From Firmicutes bacterium HGW-Firmicutes-14 (GTDB taxonomy: Bacteria > Bacillota > Thermincolia > Thermincolales > UBA2595): 64,000 nucleotides of DNA. The notes under the pieces were generated by a model that did no database searches, was not told the DNA's origin, and worked only from the letters and a program-made list of their open reading frames with translations. This document shows positions 17,023-25,549 of the stretch, one piece after another. The first letter of the stretch is position 1. Every line of letters begins with the position of its first letter. The position numbers and the translations under genes are program-made. The stretch is from the NCBI GenBank assembly GCA_002840275.1, contig PHAB01000003.1, forward strand, positions 226,206 to 290,205. The letters run 5' to 3'.

Positions 17023-17757
17023 ATGTACCCGGTATTATTTCACCTGGGCAGCCTGGAGATTAACTCATATGCCTTTTTCAACGCCCTGGCCCTGCTGACA
17101 GGTGCCGGTATATATTTGCGCCTGACTTACTCCCGGGGTACCCCGGAAAATACAATGTTTTTACTGGCCGGGGCCCTTTCGGGCGGGTTTATCGGTGCTA
17201 AAACCATTGATTTAATACTCAATTTTAAACTGGTATCAGCAAACCTTTTTCCCTATCTCAGCCAGGGGATAGGTTCCAGGACTATACTGGGAGGTCTGAT
17301 CGGCGGATGGATTGGGGTTGAAGCGGCCAAAAAGATAAGAGGCATCAGGGAAAAAACAGGGGACCCTTTTGCTTTGTCAGCCCCGGCAGCCATGGGTATC
17401 GGACGGATTGGCTGCCTGCTGGGCGGATGCTGTTTCGGCAAACCTACCGGTGAATGGTACGGGATTTATATGGCAGGTCAATACAGGTATCCGACACAGC
17501 TGATCGAAATAGTATTTGACTTCAGTCTTTTCCTCCTGCTTTGGGTTATCCGTAATAAAATGAAGTATCCCGGTGACCTATTCAAGCTTTTCATCCTGGG
17601 CTATTCAGTTTTTCGTTTCCTGATAGAGTTTATAAGAGCCGAACCTGTTGTCTGGCTGGGGTTAACGGTTTACCAGCTGATTGCCGTCCCCCTGATTTTA
17701 ATTACCGGTATTTACTTTTTCAGAAAAGGGGATTTGTATGGATTTAACCGCCGGTAA
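17023..17757 (+). CDS. Lgt-like membrane enzyme with C-C in place of the usual N-E motif
   Basis: A 244-residue polytopic protein related to prolipoprotein diacylglyceryl transferase. The family block appears as G-R-I-G-C-L-L-G-G-C-C-F-G-K-P near residue 127, followed by Y-P-T-Q-L-I-E and R-F-L-I-E-F-I-R. In true Lgt this block reads G-R-x-G-N-F-x-N-x-E; here asparagine and glutamate are replaced by cysteines, so this is a paralogue, not the housekeeping enzyme. Lgt moves diacylglyceryl from phosphatidylglycerol to a cysteine thiol; a lipid-thiol reaction is a reasonable guess. It starts at ATG 17023, GGGGAGG 8 bases before, 4 bases after the radical SAM stop, and overlaps the permease gene by 20 bases. 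Confidence 0.75.
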   Translation: MYPVLFHLGSLEINSYAFFNALALLTGAGIYLRLTYSRGTPENTMFLLAGALSGGFIGAKTIDLILNFKLVSANLFPYLSQGIGSRTILGGLIGGWIGVEAAKKIRGIREKTGDPFALSAPAAMGIGRIGCLLGGCCFGKPTGEWYGIYMAGQYRYPTQLIEIVFDFSLFLLLWVIRNKMKYPGDLFKLFILGYSVFRFLIEFIRAEPVVWLGLTVYQLIAVPLILITGIYFFRKGDLYGFNRR

Positions 17758-18619
17758 CCGGTTATTGTTTTTATTTGGATTTCCGGTAATTATCATACTT
17801 ATGCTGTATATAAGCGCCCTGATAGGATTTAAGTGGCAGGGGGCCTGGGTGCGTTCCCCGGTATATTCGATGGTCAGCAGGTCGCCCCGGCCGCTGAGGC
17901 TGGCCGCTGCCGGCGCCGCCGGGGCAGTAACCCCTTTTTGTTCATGTACGACTGTTCCCGCATTTGCCGCTATTATTGAATCTGAACTTGGTCTTGATAC
18001 TGCTATGGCTTTTTTAATCGCCTCACCCTTAATTGATCCTGCCGGGATAATCCTTTTGGTCCTCATGTTTGGTATAAAACTGACAGCCGTTTATGTTGCC
18101 GGATGTTTTGCCGCTGCGGTGTCCGGCGGCTGGATTTTGGGCAGGGTTTTTTCAGTACGGGATATCAATCCGGCGCTTTTGTTTGGCTGTATTGAGGATT
18201 CCGGAAATATAACATGGCGGCAGTCATCATCCCACGCCTGGTCGTATATCAGTAAATTCTGGTGGGTAGTGGTATTAAGTACTCTGATTGGTTTTCTGAT
18301 TTATGATTATGTACCGTCCGGGCTGGTAGCATCTTATTCGTCCTTCGGAACAAATGCCGCTGTTCCCGCTGCAGCTGTCACCGGCGTGTTTGTGTATGCC
18401 CATTTTGCCGTACTGGTACCTGTGGGAACCGCCCTTTTAACAAAGGGTATTGCCCCTGGGATTGTCCTGGCTTTTTTGGCTTCCTCGGCAGGCATAAGCC
18501 CCCCGGAAATTGTTCTGTTATCAAAGCTGCTCAGCTTCCGCCTGACAGTATCCTATATAGCTGTCACGCTGACCCTCATTTCACTGATGGGTCTTATCGC
18601 CAACATGATAGGAACGTGA
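17738..18619 (+). CDS. ArsP/YraQ-type permease
   Basis: A 293-residue membrane protein with about eight helices and the family signature G-A-V-T-P-F-C-S-C-T-T-V-P near residue 62, the CxC-containing helix of the ArsP_1/UPF permease group (PF03773). A second symmetric glycine/proline-rich segment, F-L-I-A-S-P-L-I-D-P-A-G, follows. ArsP exports methyl-arsenicals and relatives act in metal or thiol export. Its placement between an Lgt-like enzyme and a DUF3343/YedE set suggests transport of a sulfur, selenium or arsenic compound. The ATG at 17738 follows AAAAGGGG and overlaps the previous gene. Confidence 0.8.
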   Translation: MDLTAGNRLLFLFGFPVIIILMLYISALIGFKWQGAWVRSPVYSMVSRSPRPLRLAAAGAAGAVTPFCSCTTVPAFAAIIESELGLDTAMAFLIASPLIDPAGIILLVLMFGIKLTAVYVAGCFAAAVSGGWILGRVFSVRDINPALLFGCIEDSGNITWRQSSSHAWSYISKFWWVVVLSTLIGFLIYDYVPSGLVASYSSFGTNAAVPAAAVTGVFVYAHFAVLVPVGTALLTKGIAPGIVLAFLASSAGISPPEIVLLSKLLSFRLTVSYIAVTLTLISLMGLIANMIGT

Positions 18620-19155
18620 ATAACATGTTTTTTAAGAAAAAAGAGCCGGAACCCAAGGCCCTGCTGCTATATACAAACATCCAGGATGTCATATACAGCC
18701 ACTCAGTTCTGCTGAAAGAGGGATTAGGGGTCAGCCTTGTCCCACCACCCGCCGGTATAGCGGCAGGATGCGATCTGGCTGTCCAGTTTAACCCGGCCGA
18801 AGCTGAAACAGCAAAAAGCCTGATGCACAGCGGCCATATCCTTCCCGGGCAGCTGCATTATGTGGCCTGTTCCATTGACCCTGTGGAAAACGTGGCCATG
18901 ATAATTGAAATTGAACCAGGTTACCTGATGGCCAAATGTAACAATATCAAGGTAACCATTGATCAGGCAAACGGTGAAATAGTTAATATTTCCGGGGGAG
19001 GTTGCCCTGATATTCCCTATGTCGCCCAGACGGTCACCGGGAAAACCCTTTGGGACTGCCCGGAGCCGGTCGAAATCGGTTCTACCCTGTGTACATACAT
19101 GGTGCAGCTGGCCATCGATACCCTGAGACAGGAGGTGGGAAGATGCTGGCTGTAA
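18616..19155 (+). CDS. DUF3343 (putative Se/S carrier) protein with extra C-terminal domain
   Basis: A 179-residue soluble protein. Residues of about 12-80 fit the DUF3343 pattern: A-L-L-L-Y-T-N-I-Q-D-V-I-Y-S-H, V-P-P-P-A-G-I-A-A-G-C-D-L-A-V-Q-F. These proteins carry a conserved cysteine and are found with selenium/sulfur genes, where they are suspected sulfur or selenium carriers. The C-terminal 95 residues (I-S-G-G-G-C-P-D-I-P-Y-V-A and L-C-T-Y-M-V-Q-L-A) are not a domain I recognise. GTG at 18616 overlaps the permease stop by 4 bases (GTGA). The YeeE/YedE-like transporter two genes later supports the sulfur/selenium reading. Confidence 0.65.
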   Translation: MNNMFFKKKEPEPKALLLYTNIQDVIYSHSVLLKEGLGVSLVPPPAGIAAGCDLAVQFNPAEAETAKSLMHSGHILPGQLHYVACSIDPVENVAMIIEIEPGYLMAKCNNIKVTIDQANGEIVNISGGGCPDIPYVAQTVTGKTLWDCPEPVEIGSTLCTYMVQLAIDTLRQEVGRCWL

Positions 19156-19988
19156 TCGGGACTGTTCCCATGCCTGAGGGTATTTACGAGGGAGAAGCGA
19201 GTTTTGAAGGCAGTTCTATTAAATTAAACGGTGTCCTCCTGCCGGCCGGGATGGGAACCATGGCATCAGCCGCCGCAGCCCTGCGGGTTTTGCAGCATTT
19301 TGGCAGTGAAAGAGTTTATTGTCTGCTGGCCGGGGACCGCAGCGGCCAGGGGAGCAGTATGCTCCTGGAGAAAGCTGTCCATTACCTCCCCTGCAGCGGC
19401 AGTGACACAATAGTACTGCATTACATGTTTGTCCTGATCAAGTATGGGGAGGTCATTAGAAACACCCTGGACAAAATGAAATCAAAGCCTTACCTGATCG
19501 CAGATGCGGGTGGAATGTACCTGGCCAAAGCAGCCGGGATAGCCGGTGTTTTCGACCTGTTTACCCCTGATTCCGGGGAAATGGCCTTTCTGGCTGATCC
19601 CAAGGCCCTGCACCCGATGTATACCTCTCCCCGGTTTTTTTCTTTGCCAATCCCTGACCTGGCGGAATCAGCCCTGAAACACGGGAATGCGCCGGATAAC
19701 CTGCTGGTAAAAGGCAGGACCGACTTCATCTTTGCCGGGGGGAAACTGAACAAAACTGTCGGCAGCCCCGTAATAACGGCCATGGAAGTGATAGGGGGGA
19801 CAGGGGATACCGTAACCGGGATTGTAGCCGCCCTGCAGCATCTTGGAATAAAAGACTTCAGCTATAAGGCAGCATTATTAAACAGGCTGACCGGACAAAA
19901 AACCGGCTGCACTCCGCGGACCCGGATAGGAGAGTTTATCGGCAACCTTGACCCGGCCCTGTTGGAAAAGGCTGGTGTTGAAGTTTGA
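19143..19988 (+). CDS. ribokinase-fold protein (NAD(P)HX-dehydratase-like)
   Basis: A 281-residue protein of the ribokinase/YjeF-carbohydrate-kinase superfamily. The diagnostic C-terminal anion-hole motif G-G-T-G-D-T-V-T-G-I-V-A-A-L is near residue 218; Y-L-I-A-D-A-G-G-M-Y and F-D-L-F-T-P-D-S-G-E match the middle of the fold (A-x-A-x... T-P-x-x-x-E). The N-terminal region differs from true NnrD, so repair of NAD(P)HX is only one option; phosphorylation of a small molecule is another. ATG 19143 follows AGGAGGTG and overlaps the DUF3343 gene by 13 bases. Confidence 0.65.
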   Translation: MLAVIGTVPMPEGIYEGEASFEGSSIKLNGVLLPAGMGTMASAAAALRVLQHFGSERVYCLLAGDRSGQGSSMLLEKAVHYLPCSGSDTIVLHYMFVLIKYGEVIRNTLDKMKSKPYLIADAGGMYLAKAAGIAGVFDLFTPDSGEMAFLADPKALHPMYTSPRFFSLPIPDLAESALKHGNAPDNLLVKGRTDFIFAGGKLNKTVGSPVITAMEVIGGTGDTVTGIVAALQHLGIKDFSYKAALLNRLTGQKTGCTPRTRIGEFIGNLDPALLEKAGVEV

Positions 19989-21439
19989 TATATTTTATAT
20001 ATCCGTTATTGTTAGCTTTCTTCCTCTTTGTGCTTTATATGGTGCCAGAAAACTTTATCTCAGGTATCCTGGCAAATCCGGTCATTACTTTCGGTTTTGT
20101 TATAACAGGCGCTTTTCTAAGTGCAGCATTGAGCAAAAGAAACAGGATTATTATCCCCAATTACCCGTTCACAGCAGTTCAGGGGCTGTTGGGCGGAATC
20201 CTGATGGGGTATGGTTCAGGCATGGCATTACTCCCCCAAATGGGAAACACCCTGTCAATGATACACGGTGTTTTCTACTGGCTGAGCCGGTTAATGCCCC
20301 AGGGGTTTATTTACCTGGCAGGAATGCTGGCAGGTGGATATGCGGCCCTGGCACTGCAAAAACGTTGTTTTTCGAAAGTCCGGCTGAAACCCCTTTCTCC
20401 GGCAACGATGGGTCTTGCAGCCAGTATTGCTAAGGTATTATTCATTTTGCTTCTGTTTTCCCTGGTGTTTATTAGTTATCAGCTGTTTATGTCCTCCGGC
20501 ATCGAAAACGGCCTGCTGGGAACCGGCCTGGCCCTGATGTCCGGTTTTTTGCTGGAGCGCAACAGGATGTGTATGGGACTGATGATGAAAGAAACCTTCT
20601 ATACCGGGTCCCGGGGAACACTGGTGAAAGCTGCGGCAATAACCGTATTGCTGGGAATCTCATGGCAAATCCCCTGGCGAATCCCCGGGGTGGAGCAGTT
20701 CTCCCTAAATTTGCCGACTCCGAATTCCGCAGTGTTAACCACGTTTTTCGTAACGTTTTGCGGGTCGTTGTTAATGGGTTTCGGTTACATAATGTCTGAC
20801 GGCTGTTTTATGGGAAGTCTGTGGAAAGCAGGGCAGGGGATCCTGACAAGTCTCATATCCGTGTTCGGAATATTTATCGGGGCGGCAATATCAATTATAT
20901 TACCTGATCTGGAATCAGCCTTTCCCGGTTGGCAGGATATAATTCTTAAAACCGGTCTGTTGGTCCTGCTGTTAATATGGACTGGGGCTTATTTAATGGA
21001 ACCACCCAATAAAACCGTCAAACGTGGTTCGTTGTTTAAGTGGCTTTTTTCCGAGGCCACTATACTGTTAACCTTATTCGTAATATTTGCGGGTCCAAAG
21101 AGTTCTTTCCCGTTAACACTGCAGGGATTAGGGGCATTTTTGTACTTATCAGGCATAATCCTTTACGTGTTATCCAGAATATACCTGGGGAAAAACTGGG
21201 GTGAAGCAATCGTCATCAGGGAAGGCCATAAAATAGTCACTGAAGGACCATACCGCATTTTTAATCACCCAATATATATCTCAATGGTTATAATGCTTGT
21301 TGGAATCAGTTTTCTCAATAACAGCCTGTGGGGAACTGTTGGGTCTGTTGGTTTTGTAATGCCGTTTCTGGTTTTGAGGGCCAGGGAAGAACAGCGTATC
21401 CTTAAAGAGGTACCGGAAGAAAATGACTTATCCTCATAA
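19985..21439 (+). CDS. YeeE/YedE-like transporter fused to an ICMT-type methyltransferase
   Basis: A 484-residue membrane protein. The first about 360 residues form two YeeE/YedE-type halves, each with a glycine-rich pore helix and a cysteine: G-Y-G-S-G-M-A-L, R-N-R-M-C-M-G and G-F-G-Y-I-M-S-D-G-C-F-M-G. These proteins import thiosulfate, and relatives are proposed for selenium. The last about 105 residues are a separate domain of the isoprenylcysteine carboxyl-methyltransferase/phospholipid-methyltransferase type: V-T-E-G-P-Y-R-I-F-N-H-P-I-Y and R-A-R-E-E-Q-R. Some members (MddA) methylate methanethiol or selenide. TTG start overlapping the previous stop by 4 bases; its ribosome site is weak, so the start is uncertain. 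Confidence 0.78.
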   Translation: MIYFIYPLLLAFFLFVLYMVPENFISGILANPVITFGFVITGAFLSAALSKRNRIIIPNYPFTAVQGLLGGILMGYGSGMALLPQMGNTLSMIHGVFYWLSRLMPQGFIYLAGMLAGGYAALALQKRCFSKVRLKPLSPATMGLAASIAKVLFILLLFSLVFISYQLFMSSGIENGLLGTGLALMSGFLLERNRMCMGLMMKETFYTGSRGTLVKAAAITVLLGISWQIPWRIPGVEQFSLNLPTPNSAVLTTFFVTFCGSLLMGFGYIMSDGCFMGSLWKAGQGILTSLISVFGIFIGAAISIILPDLESAFPGWQDIILKTGLLVLLLIWTGAYLMEPPNKTVKRGSLFKWLFSEATILLTLFVIFAGPKSSFPLTLQGLGAFLYLSGIILYVLSRIYLGKNWGEAIVIREGHKIVTEGPYRIFNHPIYISMVIMLVGISFLNNSLWGTVGSVGFVMPFLVLRAREEQRILKEVPEENDLSS

Positions 21440-21542
21440 TATTTAAAGACATTTGATCGTTAAAGAAATTTCGTCAATCTTACGATTTTACAGTGAAGAG
21501 ATACTTTTCTGCAGAAAACATACATTTTTCGGAGGCCCGGCT

Positions 21543-22649
21543 GTGAAAGGATCGCAAAGGATTACCGAACTTGACGCTTTAAGAGGATTTGCTGCAATTG
21601 GAGTTGTCCTGTGGCACTATTCCGGACATTTCGATTCGCGGCCATGGGAGGCTGTGTTTGGCCCATTTTATTACCAGGGGCTGTATCTGGTAGACTTCTT
21701 TTTTGTCCTCTCCGGTTTTGTTCTGAGCAAAGCCTATTTCAGAAAATCCCGGCAGTACAATTTAGCCGAAAATATAATCAGAAGGGCGGCAAGAATATAT
21801 CCCCTTCACCTGTTCACCTTCGGACTTGTGTTTATCGGGCAGTTTATTATGACCCGGGTCCTGAGAGAGCCCTCTTTTGTTTACAGCTTCAATGACTTAT
21901 ATCATTTTTTCCTGAACCTTACTCTAACCCAGTCCCTTGGTATCCAGAAGGGGCTGTCTTTTAACGGCCCATCATGGTCTATTTCGACGGAATTTTATGT
22001 AAGTATCATATTTTTTATCATTCTGGCTACCTCCAAAAAGCCCGTGCTGGCACTGATAAGTTTACTTATCGTAAGCGGTGGCCTGTTGACAACTCTTATC
22101 ATGTCCGGGCACATGCGTTTTATTGAACCCAGCATTTTCAGGACATTAGCAGGCTTCCTTGCCGGTGTTGTCCTTTTTAAAATTTGTTCCCCCACGAAAA
22201 TACTAAAAACACGATGGTGTGACCTTGCCTTTTTACTGCTTCTGTTCCTCCTGGCAGCAGGCGCCAAATATGGAAGCATGAATTCATATTTTACTGAATT
22301 TATGCTGGTTATATTGGGTTTTCCGCTGATCATCTTTACCGTTCTTAACGGACGGGATATACCAGGTTTTTTGAGGCTCAAATTCTTTTCTTTCCTTGGA
22401 GACATATCATTTTCCATATACCTGATCCATTTTCCCATTCAGCTGTTTTTCCACATAGCCAAATCTGCCGGACTTATCTCACCGGATTTTAATCAACCGG
22501 TTACCCTTTTAGTTTATTTTGCTGTCACAATTGTATTATCAGGTATATGTTATTACTATTTTGAACATCCTGTGCAAAACCTGATAAACACCTGGTGGAC
22601 AAAAAAATATGTGGTTATCGATAAAAAACGTGCTGGAATTTGCAGGTAA
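21543..22649 (+). CDS. acyltransferase family 3 (OafA/YrhL-like)
   Basis: A 368-residue membrane O-acyltransferase with about ten helices. The N-terminal signature E-L-D-A-L-R-G-F-A-A-I-G-V-V-L-W-H holds the conserved Arg and His of the family. F-F-V-L-S-G-F-V-L-S and G-P-S-W-S-I-S-T-E-F are also typical. These enzymes acetylate surface polysaccharides, lipids or peptidoglycan. GTG at 21543 is preceded by CGGAGG with 7-base spacing; the longer reading from 21453 adds an unlikely leader. Possibly monocistronic. Confidence 0.88.
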   Translation: MKGSQRITELDALRGFAAIGVVLWHYSGHFDSRPWEAVFGPFYYQGLYLVDFFFVLSGFVLSKAYFRKSRQYNLAENIIRRAARIYPLHLFTFGLVFIGQFIMTRVLREPSFVYSFNDLYHFFLNLTLTQSLGIQKGLSFNGPSWSISTEFYVSIIFFIILATSKKPVLALISLLIVSGGLLTTLIMSGHMRFIEPSIFRTLAGFLAGVVLFKICSPTKILKTRWCDLAFLLLLFLLAAGAKYGSMNSYFTEFMLVILGFPLIIFTVLNGRDIPGFLRLKFFSFLGDISFSIYLIHFPIQLFFHIAKSAGLISPDFNQPVTLLVYFAVTIVLSGICYYYFEHPVQNLINTWWTKKYVVIDKKRAGICR

Positions 22650-22731
22650 TTATGACTTTTTGTAGAAGAGAATAAGTAAATACAAACATATATGAGGAAG
22701 CAAGAGAGCGATACACTTCGATGCATATAAC

Positions 22732-22769
22732 AGGCACTTTTCCGTAATTACCGGTCAGGTGCCCTTTTC
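22732..22769 (+). terminator. weak hairpin with T-rich tail
   Basis: GGCAC pairs with GTGCC, with an inner CCG/CGG pairing, followed by CTTTTC. It lies between the acyltransferase and response-regulator genes and may be a weak terminator. Confidence 0.35.
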
Positions 22770-22797
22770 ATACCGGTTGAACAGGAGGTGTGGCATA

Positions 22798-23172
22798 GTG
22801 CAGTGCATTTTGGTATTAGAAGATAACGTTTTTATGCGGGTCGTTCTCCGGGATAAATTAGAGATGCTGGGCTATGATGTCCTGGATGCCCCGGACGGGG
22901 AATCAGGTATGAGATTGTTTCATAAGCACCTCCCGCGACTGGTAATTACCGATGTCTTTATGCCGGGGAAAAACGGTCTGCAGGTTATTACAGAAATAAA
23001 GCTGAATAATCAGGAAACAAAAATAATTGCCATAAGCGGGGGAGGCATAGCAAAAAACTCCAATTGCCTGGAGGTTGCAAAGGCAATAGGCGGAGACCGG
23101 GTTTTTGACAAGCCGATTAAATGGGAAGAATTTTTGAATGCCGTGAATGAATTAATGAACTCCGAGGGATAA
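22798..23172 (+). CDS. single-domain response regulator (receiver)
   Basis: A 124-residue CheY-like receiver with no output domain. The acidic pair is Glu8-Asp9, the phosphoacceptor is Asp52 (V-I-T-D-V-F-M-P-G), and F-D-K-P-I near the end holds the conserved lysine. It receives phosphate from an unlinked histidine kinase; no kinase lies in the window. GTG at 22798 follows AGGAGGTG by 7 bases. Its stop abuts the next gene, so both are likely co-expressed. Confidence 0.9.
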   Translation: MQCILVLEDNVFMRVVLRDKLEMLGYDVLDAPDGESGMRLFHKHLPRLVITDVFMPGKNGLQVITEIKLNNQETKIIAISGGGIAKNSNCLEVAKAIGGDRVFDKPIKWEEFLNAVNELMNSEG

Positions 23173-24054
23173 ATGTTGATGTTAGAAAATTATAAAAAGG
23201 TAAAACAGGTCCTCTGGATAATTCTGTTGGCAAACCTTGCAGTTGCCGTACTTAAGATAATTGTCGGGACCATCATTAAGAGTGCAGGAATGACAGCAGA
23301 TGGATTTCATTCACTAACAGACGGTTCGTCAAATATTATTGGCCTTATTGGGATCAGTTTTGCTGCAAAAGGGGTAGATGAAGATCACCCCTATGGGCAC
23401 AAAAAATATGAAACCCTGGCCGGGTTATTTATTGCAGGTATGCTGTTAGTTATCAGTGGAAAAATTGTTTTAACCGCGGTATCGAGAATCCTGAATCCTG
23501 TTAAACCTGATATAACGGTTGAAAGCATTATAATCCTGGTTGTCACCCTGATAATTAATATATTTATCAGTATATTTGAACTGAGGCAGGGGAAGAAACT
23601 TAACAGCCTGATTTTAGTCTCTGATTCAATACATACAAGAAGTGATGTTTATGTTTCAACCGGGGTGCTTATAAGTTTATTCCTTATCAAGGCCGGTATG
23701 CCTGTTATAATCGACCCTGTAGTATCTTTGCTCGTATCTGGTTTTATCCTTTATGCAGCATATAATATTTTTAAATCTGCAAGAGATATTTTAGTAGATA
23801 GGGCAACAGTGGACACAGAGAAAATCAGGGCAATTACTATGAACTTTGAGCACGTGGAAGATGTTCATAAAATAAGAAGCCGGGGCTGTCAAAATGATTT
23901 GTTTGTAGATATGCATATTAAAACTGATGCCGGCATGACGGTCGAAGAATCACACCTTCTGATCCATAATATCGAAAGAAAGATACAGGAAGAAATAAAG
24001 GGAAATATCCAGGTGATTATACATATTGAACCATGTGATTCGGATGTTTATTAA
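23173..24054 (+). CDS. cation diffusion facilitator family transporter
   Basis: A 293-residue CDF metal/proton antiporter with six helices and a cytoplasmic C-terminal ferredoxin-like domain (about 210-290). The metal-site motifs D-G-F-H-S-L-T-D-G and D-S-I-H-T-R-S-D-V-Y sit in helices 2 and 5. Members export zinc, iron, manganese or cadmium; the metal is not decided by sequence here. The ATG directly follows the stop of the response regulator. Confidence 0.92.
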   Translation: MLMLENYKKVKQVLWIILLANLAVAVLKIIVGTIIKSAGMTADGFHSLTDGSSNIIGLIGISFAAKGVDEDHPYGHKKYETLAGLFIAGMLLVISGKIVLTAVSRILNPVKPDITVESIIILVVTLIINIFISIFELRQGKKLNSLILVSDSIHTRSDVYVSTGVLISLFLIKAGMPVIIDPVVSLLVSGFILYAAYNIFKSARDILVDRATVDTEKIRAITMNFEHVEDVHKIRSRGCQNDLFVDMHIKTDAGMTVEESHLLIHNIERKIQEEIKGNIQVIIHIEPCDSDVY

Positions 24055-24075
24055 CTTATTCGGGGGTTTATAAAT

Positions 24076-24654
24076 TTGCAGGGAAAAGGATGTTTGGGCT
24101 GTGTGGGGACAATAGCGGTATTTATCATCCTGGTGGTTTTTGCTCAACCAATATTCGGTTTTTTGGTTGAACATTATGCAGGGGTTATCATTCTTGGGTT
24201 TATAATGGTAGGTGGTTTTACCTACTGGTATGAAAAACACTATTTGCGCGCGATACCCCAAATAACAAGGTTTATAGAATCTTTTTATGACCGGGAGGCA
24301 GTATGGCCGCCCACCAGTATGCACATCGGACAGGATAATATCAAAGCCCTGGGCAGGGAGCTCTCAGAACAGCACGGCATTATTTTCACCGAAGATGTCC
24401 TGAGAAAGGTTGTCCACAGGCAAACTAAAAAAATCATGGATCAGCATTTTCAGCTATCATTTGAACGTTTGAATAATTTACCGGCCAACCCGTCTCCAAA
24501 GGAGTGGGCAAATGCGTATGTCAACACCTTTGGGAACAATCTCAATTTTCTGGGATATGTGTTTAGGATGGCAAGAAAAAAGCAGCCCTTTATCACTGGA
24601 CATTCCCTGGCAGCTTCGATTCGTGAAGAAATGGCCAGGCAGGGATATTCTTAA
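24076..24654 (+). CDS. membrane-anchored protein, unknown function
   Basis: A 192-residue protein with two N-terminal membrane helices (about 8-30 and 35-52) and a soluble, mostly helical C-terminal domain. TTG start with GGGGG before it. No family recognised. It follows the CDF gene by 21 bases and ends before a terminator, so it is probably the last gene of the transcript. Confidence 0.65.
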   Translation: MQGKGCLGCVGTIAVFIILVVFAQPIFGFLVEHYAGVIILGFIMVGGFTYWYEKHYLRAIPQITRFIESFYDREAVWPPTSMHIGQDNIKALGRELSEQHGIIFTEDVLRKVVHRQTKKIMDQHFQLSFERLNNLPANPSPKEWANAYVNTFGNNLNFLGYVFRMARKKQPFITGHSLAASIREEMARQGYS

Positions 24655-24683
24655 GCCGGAAGCCAATAGAGAATCACAATAGT

Positions 24684-24714
24684 AACGGGAGGGAAACCCC
24701 TCCTGTTTGTTTTG
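24684..24714 (+). terminator. intrinsic terminator
   Basis: AACGGGAGG pairs with CCTCCTGTT (9 pairs, one G-T) around a short loop, followed by TGTTTTG. It ends the response regulator/CDF/hypothetical group. Confidence 0.7.
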
Positions 24715-24796
24715 GTTTATGAAGTTATTGCTGTTATTTTGATGTAAAAAAGGTAATTAAAAGGAATTATAGAAGATAATATAGGAGGCTGTAACA

Positions 24797-24910
24797 ATGT
24801 TTTTTGTCAAGCAGTTACCACCCTTTCCGGGCTTTGGCCCGGATGCAGACATTGAATTTCAGGCCGGTTACCGGGTATTATATATCTTCATTTGGAATGG
24901 CAAGCGTTGA
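24797..24910 (+). CDS. small protein, 37 residues, unknown function
   Basis: A short reading frame with an excellent AGGAGG eight bases before its ATG. The product is hydrophobic and aromatic (F-F-V-K-Q-L-P-P-F-P-G-F-G start, W-N-G-K-R end). There is no homologue I can recognise; it may be a small peptide gene or the start of a decayed longer gene, because another frame stays open downstream to 25010. Confidence 0.4.
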   Translation: MFFVKQLPPFPGFGPDADIEFQAGYRVLYIFIWNGKR

Positions 24911-25042
24911 AGATAACAGCCCCGGAGAGAAATTTGAAGGGCATGGATACACGGATTACTTTTTTTTGATTGATAGACTAAATTTCAGGTGGAGTATAAA
25001 ACTGTCTTGAGGGAAATCTCCATCGAATAAGGGTTGAATAGA

Positions 25043-25507
25043 ATGGATGATTATTACAAGGTACTGGGTATCGAACAGTTTGCCACTCCCGAAGAGATAA
25101 AAAGAGCATATAGATTGTTAGCAAAAAGGTGGCATCCCGATTGCAATCAGGGTAATGTTAATTCTACTGAAATTTTCAAGAGGATTAGCCAGGCATATTA
25201 CGTTTTGTCCAAACCTGCTCTAAAATCTGAATATGATAACCGCCTAAGGGTTTATTTAAACGCACAAAAAGAAGCTGCACGATATGATCATGAAAAAGCA
25301 GAGAAAGAGGCCGAAGTCGATGAGCAATTGAACAGCCTTAATGTATTTATGCACAAGATGAAGGCTGCATTTGAAAACATTGTCTATGAAGACGAAGACT
25401 CACCAACTATATTTAACAAATTAGATTCTAAACTCGCCAAAATCAGATGTAATGCTAAAAAGACAATAATTAAAATTGTAGACCTAATGTATGAAGAAGC
25501 GGACTAG
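25043..25507 (+). CDS. J-domain (DnaJ-like) protein
   Basis: A 154-residue protein with an N-terminal J domain (residues of about 1-65): D-Y-Y-K-V-L-G-I, A-Y-R-L-L-A-K-R-W-H-P-D with the essential HPD motif, and F-K-R-I-S-Q-A-Y-x-V-L-S. The rest is charged and helical with no Gly/Phe or zinc region. Such proteins stimulate DnaK ATPase on specific targets. ATG 25043 has AAGGG 9 bases upstream; a TTG at 25034 is less likely. Confidence 0.85.
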   Translation: MDDYYKVLGIEQFATPEEIKRAYRLLAKRWHPDCNQGNVNSTEIFKRISQAYYVLSKPALKSEYDNRLRVYLNAQKEAARYDHEKAEKEAEVDEQLNSLNVFMHKMKAAFENIVYEDEDSPTIFNKLDSKLAKIRCNAKKTIIKIVDLMYEEAD

Positions 25508-25549
25508 AGATATTGCTGAGCGGGTAAATATGTACGTTCAGATAAAATT

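Noticed and set aside
24804..25010. 68-codon frame overlapping the 37-residue gene
   Set aside because: It has no ribosome-binding site, while the overlapping frame at 24797 has an excellent one.
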